Source of the DNA: Bacteroidales bacterium | Lineage (GTDB): Bacteria; Bacteroidota; Bacteroidia; Bacteroidales; UBA932 | Assembly: GCA_024401915.1 (NCBI GenBank) | Contig: JAKSKA010000084.1 | Location: 1-6,499 of the forward strand | DNA: 6,499 nucleotides | Direction of reading: 5' to 3' | Shown: positions 1 to 6,499 of the stretch, piece after piece | How the letters are laid out: every line of letters begins with the position of its first letter | How positions within the stretch are numbered: the stretch's first letter is position 1 | Made by a program: the position numbers and the translations under genes | Notes under the pieces: generated by a model | What the model was told of the DNA's origin: nothing | The model's input: only the letters and a program-made list of their open reading frames with translations | Database searches by the model: none

Positions 1-1619
<1,619 letters not shown>

Positions 1620-1624
1620 AGTGG

Positions 1625-3334
1625 TCAGCAGGGAAGGCTAAGCCTTACCATATTCTGGTTGAAGATGTATTTGTAGTCTATTTCGTTGCAGAAGGCGTCC
1701 GCGAGCGTGAGCCCGAGGCCTATCTTCGCGTCCTGGGATTTTATTGCGGCGGCGGGGTTGAACGGGGCTCCGTCGTCGTGGATGGAGATCCGGATCGTGG
1801 CGCCGTCCACGCTTGCCGCGAGGTCGATGGAACTGGCGTGGCCGTGGCGTATTATGTTGTTCACGAACTCTTCCGTGCACACGGCGGCGCTGTTCGTCTC
1901 CCTGGCGCCCGCACCGCCTGCGGCCAGGAAGCTGCGCAGTGCGGCCACGGCCTCGCTGAGCGATGTGGTGTCGGCCTGGACGGTGATGTCGAGCAGCTTC
2001 GCTCCGTCCTTCATCGGGATGAGCAGGAAGGGACTGAGGCTGCGGTCCTTGCGGCGTAGCAGCATACCCCAGACGAGTATCGCCAGCCCGGTGAGCAGCT
2101 GCCCGGTCACGAAGCCGGCCCAGTTGCCGCGCAGCAGCAGGAAGAACAGCATAGGCAGCAGAGTCTGCGCGATGGAGAGCAGCAGCGCCAGGCCTTTCCT
2201 GTCATAGAACTGGAACACCGGCAGCAGCAGGCAGAACATCCCCTGCAGCACGATGTGGAGCGAGAATAACGGCAGGGCGGCCTTGACTGCGAGCAGCCCG
2301 CTTCCGCTCTTGACGCCGAGCGCGCCGGCTATCTGTGTCGGGAAGAGGATGAGCAGCGCTGCGTAGATGGCGAAGCAGATGGCCATGAAGCGGTAGCCGC
2401 GTTTCACCAGCATCAGCATTCCGCGGCTGTCGTCCATCCCCTTGAGGATGGCGCCCACGGGCTGGATGGTGCGGAGCGTGCCGGTGAGGATGATCATCGA
2501 GAAGGCGAAGAGCTGCATACAGACTGCCAGCGCGACAAGTCCGTCGTCGCCGAGGAAGCGGCCTGCCACGTAGTTGTTGCCTATGAACTGGACCGACAGC
2601 AGCACGGTCGAGAAGAACAGCGGCAGCCCTATGGTCGCTATCCTGCCCACCTCGATGTCCTTCATCTTTACCGGGCAGAGGCGCAGGCTGTCCTTCCTGC
2701 GGAAATGGGGCAGCACCATAAGTATGCAGACGATGTACATCGTGCAGGTGGCTGCCGCTGCGCCGGCGATACCCCAGCCGCAGTATTTTATGAACACGAT
2801 GTCAAGTACTATGTTGAACAAGTTGCCCGTGATGACGGCTGCGGAGACCCTTTTCGGCTCGCCGTCCATCGTGACGTACTGCTGGATGGTGAGCATCAGC
2901 AGCTGAGGCGCCGCCGAGATCAGGGTGATGCGCAGGAAAGCGTCGGAGAGCGGGCGCAGTTTCTCCGAAGGGCAGAGGAAAGAGGAGAGCGGACCGAAGC
3001 ACAGCAGGCCGGCCGCCGTGAAGAGCAGTCCGAGCGTCAGAGAGACCTTCAGCGAGAACGTGAACAGCCTGTTGGCCTTTTCCCTGTCGCCCTTGCCTAT
3101 GGCCATCCCGGCGAGCATCGTGGAGCTGGCTACGTAGAAGCAGGATATGGCGAAGAAGGCCTGGAGCACGGGCTTGCTCAGGTTGACTGCAGCGAGACCG
3201 TCGGCGCCCACGAGGTTGCCCACGATCATCGCGTCGACGATGTTAGCTATCTGTGTTGCAGCTACCGTCAGGACGGAGGCCCAGAGGTATTGGCGGAATG
3301 CCTTGTTTACTAGTTTCGCTTTCCTTTCGAGCAT
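1625..3334 (-). CDS. MATE-family membrane protein fused to a C-terminal RsbW/SpoIIAB-like ATPase domain
   Basis: 569 residues in two parts. Residues 1-428 form a MATE/MVF-fold integral membrane protein with about twelve hydrophobic segments (roughly 14-38, 45-75, 92-116, 131-153, 162-184, 187-209, 230-256, 262-290, 313-334, 349-373, 382-400, 404-426). The opening, with QIANIVDAMIVGNLVGADGL at 28-47, is typical of MATE exporters, and the two-lobe repeat is apparent. Residues about 445-569 form a cytoplasmic GHKL ATPase like anti-sigma kinases: N box CTEEFVNNIIRHGHA (486-500), where E489 and N493 align with the catalytic Glu and Mg-binding Asn of SpoIIAB; DDGAPF (520-525); and GLGL (539-542). 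All nucleotide-binding boxes look intact. No histidine-kinase dimerisation helix is present. MATE proteins usually end near 450 residues, so the extra domain is a real C-terminal addition in one uninterrupted frame. The start is 12 nt after the upstream stop and in the same frame as that gene. Inferred role: export of the operon product under control of a partner-switching signal. Substrate unknown; flippase activity is an alternative. Confidence 0.9.
   Translation of the reverse strand: MLERKAKLVNKAFRQYLWASVLTVAATQIANIVDAMIVGNLVGADGLAAVNLSKPVLQAFFAISCFYVASSTMLAGMAIGKGDREKANRLFTFSLKVSLTLGLLFTAAGLLCFGPLSSFLCPSEKLRPLSDAFLRITLISAAPQLLMLTIQQYVTMDGEPKRVSAAVITGNLFNIVLDIVFIKYCGWGIAGAAAATCTMYIVCILMVLPHFRRKDSLRLCPVKMKDIEVGRIATIGLPLFFSTVLLSVQFIGNNYVAGRFLGDDGLVALAVCMQLFAFSMIILTGTLRTIQPVGAILKGMDDSRGMLMLVKRGYRFMAICFAIYAALLILFPTQIAGALGVKSGSGLLAVKAALPLFSLHIVLQGMFCLLLPVFQFYDRKGLALLLSIAQTLLPMLFFLLLRGNWAGFVTGQLLTGLAILVWGMLLRRKDRSLSPFLLIPMKDGAKLLDITVQADTTSLSEAVAALRSFLAAGGAGARETNSAAVCTEEFVNNIIRHGHASSIDLAASVDGATIRISIHDDGAPFNPAAAIKSQDAKIGLGLTLADAFCNEIDYKYIFNQNMVRLSLPC
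1634..1646. repeat. 13-bp perfect palindrome (6 bp arms, 1 bp centre) in the last codons of the MATE-kinase gene
   Basis: AAGGCT-A-AGCCTT lies within the final codons of the MATE-kinase gene, 15 nt upstream of the ettA ATG. As RNA the 1-nt centre would force a stem of at most five pairs with a three-base loop, and no T-run follows on the transcribed strand, so it is not an intrinsic terminator. It could be an operator-like dyad for ettA, a weak mRNA hairpin or chance; chance is the most likely. Confidence 0.25.
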
Positions 3335-3346
3335 TGGCGTCGGGGG

Positions 3347-4609
3347 TTATTTCAGTGAGAAGGACGGGGCCTTGGCTTCGGAGCTGTAGAGGAGGTCGAA
3401 GTCCAGTCCGAGACCGACTATCTCCTTGAGGAAGGCGTTGAAATAGACGTCCTCCCTCCAGTCCTGCATAAAGACGATGTAGAACCATCCGTCAGCTGCT
3501 GTGACTTCCATCAGTATCCCGATGCCTATGGGCTCGCCGGCGGGGAAGAGTGCCTCTATGTGCTTGTCGCAGGAGCCGAAGGACTTCTTGCCGCTGTAGC
3601 TGATCGCGAAGGTGGTCTGCTTGAAGAACGCATTCATCCCTCCGGCTACGGCGTCGAACTTGTCCTGTATCGTCGGGAGGGAGTTCACGGCTTCGCAGGC
3701 CGCCTTTATCCCGGCTACGGTATTGAGCAGGACCTCGGGGTCGGAGAGGTAGAGGATGTTGCCCCTCATTATCGTGTTCTGCCTGGCTATGGGCATATCC
3801 TTCATCGAGCGGTCATAGACCAGGGGCAGGGTGGTCACCATATTCCTGTGGGACTTCACGGCTCCGACGGCGCTGCGGTAGTCGCAGTAGACCTGGGCGA
3901 TGATGGGCTCCTTCGATTCCGGATGGAGCTTGTCGATGGCCTGGCTCATCAGGATGGAGAGTATGGTGTTGGGCGTGCCGTCGCTGCTCTTGCAGAGGGA
4001 CATCAGCTGCTTCTCGTTGATCCTGATGTAGTGGAGGTGCTGGTTGGAACGTACCACGAGGCCCTGTTCCTCGAGGCGGAGGGCTTTTTCGGGAATCTCC
4101 GGGGGAGGGAGAAGTCCCATCGACTCCGGCAGCTTCACGGTGAAGGGGTCGAAGTATTCGGCGGGATCTATGGGGCTGTCCGCGAGCGTCACCCCTTCCA
4201 TCTCGACCTCCTCTCCGTAGCGGAGGCTGCAATAGTAGTACATAAGGGTGTGGAGCATCTGGCTGCGCCCGCGTCCGTCGAAGATGGCGTGGACGTTGTT
4301 GAAGAAGATGTCCTTCCCATAGTAGGTCAGCCCCAGGAGGTGGTAGTTGGACTCCGAGCCGCAAAGTACCATAGGCTTGTCGGATTCCTTCACGACGAGC
4401 GGCAGGTCGTTCCCGGCGAGGGTGTAGCCCTTTTCGTCGGCGATGATGCGCTTCTTGAGGTAGGGGTAGCGCTTCATAGTGATGTCCAGGGCCTGCCTGA
4501 GGACCTCTCCGTCCACTTCCTCCTTCATCTTGATGATGTAGCGGAATGACTTCGAGATGCTTTCGTTCAGGCAGTAGTAGTCAAGAGTGTCGCAGAAAAA
4601 ACTTTCCAT
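3347..4609 (-). CDS. Stand-alone condensation/acyltransferase-superfamily protein (HxxxDG motif)
   Basis: 420 residues, soluble, with no signal peptide or membrane segment. It appears to belong to the chloramphenicol-acetyltransferase-like fold shared by NRPS condensation domains, wax-ester/alcohol acyltransferases and PapA-type enzymes. The key evidence is NVHAIFDGRG at 105-114, an HxxxDG motif with His107 as probable general base and Asp111 structural; the first His of the classical HHxxxDG is Val106. The N terminus (YYCLNESISKSFRYIIKMKE, then a VDGEVLRQALDITMKRYPYLKKRI stretch) has the usual pattern of a β-strand followed by the helix of a C-type domain. DYRSAVG (243-249) and ISYSGKKSFG (336-345) fit the later conserved strand and latch regions. 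Length is normal for a free-standing C domain. The start is 2 nt after the NRPS-like stop, so translational coupling is likely. Probable role: condensing or acylating the carrier-bound intermediate of the upstream enzyme, or esterifying its released product. Fold assignment is fairly sure; donor and acceptor are unknown. Confidence 0.8.
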   Translation of the reverse strand: MESFFCDTLDYYCLNESISKSFRYIIKMKEEVDGEVLRQALDITMKRYPYLKKRIIADEKGYTLAGNDLPLVVKESDKPMVLCGSESNYHLLGLTYYGKDIFFNNVHAIFDGRGRSQMLHTLMYYYCSLRYGEEVEMEGVTLADSPIDPAEYFDPFTVKLPESMGLLPPPEIPEKALRLEEQGLVVRSNQHLHYIRINEKQLMSLCKSSDGTPNTILSILMSQAIDKLHPESKEPIIAQVYCDYRSAVGAVKSHRNMVTTLPLVYDRSMKDMPIARQNTIMRGNILYLSDPEVLLNTVAGIKAACEAVNSLPTIQDKFDAVAGGMNAFFKQTTFAISYSGKKSFGSCDKHIEALFPAGEPIGIGILMEVTAADGWFYIVFMQDWREDVYFNAFLKEIVGLGLDFDLLYSSEAKAPSFSLK

Positions 4610-4611
4610 CT

Positions 4612-6499
4612 TTAGTTTTCGTTCTTTTGTGAGTTGAAAATACGGTCGGCTTCCAGATACAGGCGCTCGGTCTCCATTATGTTGCGGATGCGGTTGCTGA
4701 TGATCTTGCGGCCCGTATCGGACATCATCCCGTCGTGGTGCTCGGCGATGTCATAGACGGTGAGCTGGTGGGGAAGTATGAATTTCTGAAGGCCTCCGGC
4801 GATTTCCCGTACGATATGGGCGAAATAGGTGCGTTGCGTGGTCTGAAGGTTCTCGGCAATCTTCGTTGCCTTGAAGTAATGTACGCGTCCCGTATATGGC
4901 CTGGGTTCGAATTCAGCCATATTGCGGCCGACCTTGCGGGAGTTCTCTATGATTGTTTCCAGCATACCCCTCTCGCGGAAATCGGCAAACAGCGGATTGT
5001 TCTCGTAATACTCCCTGTTGACGCGTTCCACCTGGTTGGCTATGACCAGACGCTTGTCGAAGTCGCTGTTCATTATGTATGCGTCGATGAGTATCAGGCT
5101 TCCCATATCCTCGCCGGCCTCCTTGAGCTGGCAGGCCATCTCATACGCTATCATACCGCCGTAGCACCATCCGCCGAGGTTGTACGGGCCTTTCGGCTGC
5201 CGCTTCTTGAGTATCTCGATGTATTTTGCGGCGATGGCGGGTATGCCTTCGCGGACATCGTCGGGGTGGTAGATGTTGTACTGTTCTATGACGGAGAAGG
5301 AGCAGCAGTCCTTGATGTCGTTCGCAAGGGCGTAGTAGGCCTCGCTGCCGGTGCTGCCGGTATGTATGAAGACGAGAGGCGCCTTGTCCTCGTGGGAAGA
5401 ATAGACATAGTCGAGAGGTGCCTCCGATGACGTTTCTTCCAGGATGCGGGCTATACCGCGCACGGTCTGGTTCTCATAGATCCTGGCCGGTGGAACGTCC
5501 TTGTGAAAGGCCTTGACGATTCCGGCGCACAGGCGCATTATCTGGATGGAGTCGCCTCCAAGTTCGAAGAAGCTCGAGTCGGCGCCGACGTATTCCTTGC
5601 TGACTGAAAGTACCTCGCAGAACAGACCGGCGACTTTGTTTTCCATCCCGCTCCCGAGAGGCTGCAGGTCGGTGCGGTCCCTGCGCGGCAGCGGCAGGTT
5701 CTTGCGGTCGATCTTGCCGTTGGCGTTGATGGGGAACTTGTCCAGATGGATATACCTCAGAGGTACCATATAGCGCGGCAGTCTTTCGCTGAGGAATCTG
5801 ATGATCTCTTCCGAAGCGATTGCAGTGCCGTCGGATGTGTAATATCCGCACAGGTACTTGCTGCCGCGGCCGTTGTCGACGCCCTGGACTATGGCTGCGG
5901 TGATGCCCGGAATCCTTTTCATCATCGTCTCTATCTCGCCGGGCGCCACGCGCTGGCCGTTGAGCTTGAGCATCCAGTCCTTGCGGTTGACGTAGTGGAT
6001 GATGCCTTTGTCGTCAATCCGGGCGATGTCTCCGGTATGCAGCCATCCGTCCCTGTACAGGGTCGCCGTGCGTTCAGGGTCCTTGAAATATCCCTGACAG
6101 AACGGCCCGTTGAGGACCAGTTCGCCGTCGACGTCAGGCGGGAGGTCTTTGCCGTTCTCGTCAACGACGCGTGCGACTATCCGGTTGATGCCGCGGCCGA
6201 GAGGTGCGGAATCCGACATCTCTTTCACCTCATAGGACATTGATGCTCCGCCTGTCTCGCTCATTCCGAACATGTTGTACAGGGCGTAACCGTCCTGGGA
6301 ATGCTGGGTGGTAAGACGCTCTCCACCTGTAATCACTGCTATGAGTGACTTGCTGCGGTTGTGGAACAGCGTCAGCACAGCCGGAGAAATATGACAGACG
6401 GTTATCCCGTGCACCGCAAGGTACTTCTCAATGGCTTCGGCGTTTGACTTGCAGGCGTCGCGCAGGATGTGGACTGTGCCACCGCCGCAGCACACGTCG
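4612..6499 (-). CDS. NRPS-like protein, 3' part: adenylation (C-terminal portion) - carrier protein - type I thioesterase
   Basis: The frame is open to the right window edge, so the N terminus is missing. Numbering starts at the Val codon at 6495-6493, which is internal and not a start. Adenylation domain (about 1-270) enters just after the A4 region: ALYNMFGMSETGG (A5, 71-83), GELVLNG...GYF (A6, 124-137), LHTGD (A7, 152-156), NRKDWMLKLNGQRVAPGEIE (A8, 170-189) and NGKIDR (A10, 259-264) with catalytic Lys261. Carrier domain (about 283-353): FFELGGDSIQIM, phosphopantetheine site Ser316 (codon 5550-5548). Thioesterase (about 370-600): HTGSTGS loop (378-384), nucleophile elbow GGWCYGG (441-447) with Cys444 (codon 5166-5164), probable Asp471 (LILIDAY), probable His587 (EHHDGMM). 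The domain order A-T-TE means a terminal module; an upstream condensation domain may lie outside. It adenylates a carboxylic acid with ATP, loads it on the carrier and releases the product. Cys in place of Ser is unusual. The substrate cannot be read because the first specificity residues are missing. Confidence 0.94.
   Translation of the reverse strand, partial: DVCCGGGTVHILRDACKSNAEAIEKYLAVHGITVCHISPAVLTLFHNRSKSLIAVITGGERLTTQHSQDGYALYNMFGMSETGGASMSYEVKEMSDSAPLGRGINRIVARVVDENGKDLPPDVDGELVLNGPFCQGYFKDPERTATLYRDGWLHTGDIARIDDKGIIHYVNRKDWMLKLNGQRVAPGEIETMMKRIPGITAAIVQGVDNGRGSKYLCGYYTSDGTAIASEEIIRFLSERLPRYMVPLRYIHLDKFPINANGKIDRKNLPLPRRDRTDLQPLGSGMENKVAGLFCEVLSVSKEYVGADSSFFELGGDSIQIMRLCAGIVKAFHKDVPPARIYENQTVRGIARILEETSSEAPLDYVYSSHEDKAPLVFIHTGSTGSEAYYALANDIKDCCSFSVIEQYNIYHPDDVREGIPAIAAKYIEILKKRQPKGPYNLGGWCYGGMIAYEMACQLKEAGEDMGSLILIDAYIMNSDFDKRLVIANQVERVNREYYENNPLFADFRERGMLETIIENSRKVGRNMAEFEPRPYTGRVHYFKATKIAENLQTTQRTYFAHIVREIAGGLQKFILPHQLTVYDIAEHHDGMMSDTGRKIISNRIRNIMETERLYLEADRIFNSQKNEN

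Noticed and set aside
1634..1646. Transcription terminator at the palindrome before ettA
   Set aside because: The loop is too short, the stem too weak, no T-run follows, and the next start codon is within 15 nt.
1620..1700. Internal Bacteroidota-type promoter (TTTG / TAnnTTTG) for ettA within the end of the MATE-kinase gene
   Set aside because: Only a loose -7-like TACATCTTC was found on the minus strand, without a TTTG at the right distance; not enough to call.
3560..4549. 329-codon open frame on the plus strand opposite the condensation-like gene
   Set aside because: It lies wholly antisense to a gene with recognisable motifs, its translation is rich in Gly/Val/Leu/Asp/His with no domain signature, and long antisense frames are common in GC-rich genes.
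4735..5430. 231-codon plus-strand open frame opposite the thioesterase domain
   Set aside because: Antisense shadow of a well-supported domain; no motif or initiation signal was seen.
6493..6495. GTG near the right edge as a start codon of the NRPS-like gene
   Set aside because: The frame stays open to the edge (an Asp codon precedes it) and the protein would begin in the middle of an adenylation domain, so this Val is internal.

Overview
The window is a densely packed stretch with every supported gene on the minus strand, read from right to left. Base composition is GC-rich (high fifties percent, estimated by eye). The first residues of the ABC-F protein (MDEKIIFSMCGV, then the DIYLSFFYGAKIGIIGLNG stretch) closely resemble EttA proteins of Bacteroidota as I remember them. 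No start codon has a convincing Shine-Dalgarno sequence, which is usual in that phylum. I therefore infer a Bacteroidota member, probably an anaerobic gut or rumen Bacteroidales-type organism. The species cannot be named from this window.

Layout in transcription order: (1) 6499-4612, the 3' part of an NRPS-like gene encoding the end of an adenylation domain, a carrier-protein domain and a terminal thioesterase whose nucleophile position is Cys instead of Ser. (2) 4609-3347, a stand-alone condensation/acyltransferase-superfamily protein with an HxxxDG motif. (3) 3334-1625, a MATE-type multidrug/polysaccharide-flippase-fold membrane protein fused at its C terminus to an RsbW/SpoIIAB-like (GHKL) ATPase domain. 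(4) 1619-1, the ABC-F translation factor EttA, nearly complete and cut by the left window edge. The gaps are 2, 12 and 5 nt, so the four genes look like one polycistronic unit or the tail of one. There is no intergenic room for a terminator. The promoter must lie beyond the right edge or inside a coding region.

Working model (inference): the A-T-TE protein activates and tethers an amino or other carboxylic acid. The condensation-like protein joins or acylates the tethered unit or its product. The Cys-thioesterase releases it, perhaps by cyclisation or transfer. The MATE part moves the product, or a lipid-linked form of it, across the inner membrane. The fused RsbW-like domain suggests that transport is linked to a partner-switching (SpoIIE phosphatase / STAS) signalling system, which would be encoded elsewhere. 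EttA is probably a housekeeping neighbour that shares the transcript. The MATE-kinase fusion in a small NRPS-like operon is the most unusual part. No RNA genes, CRISPR arrays, insertion sequences or attachment sites were seen, and no gap between genes exceeds 12 bases.
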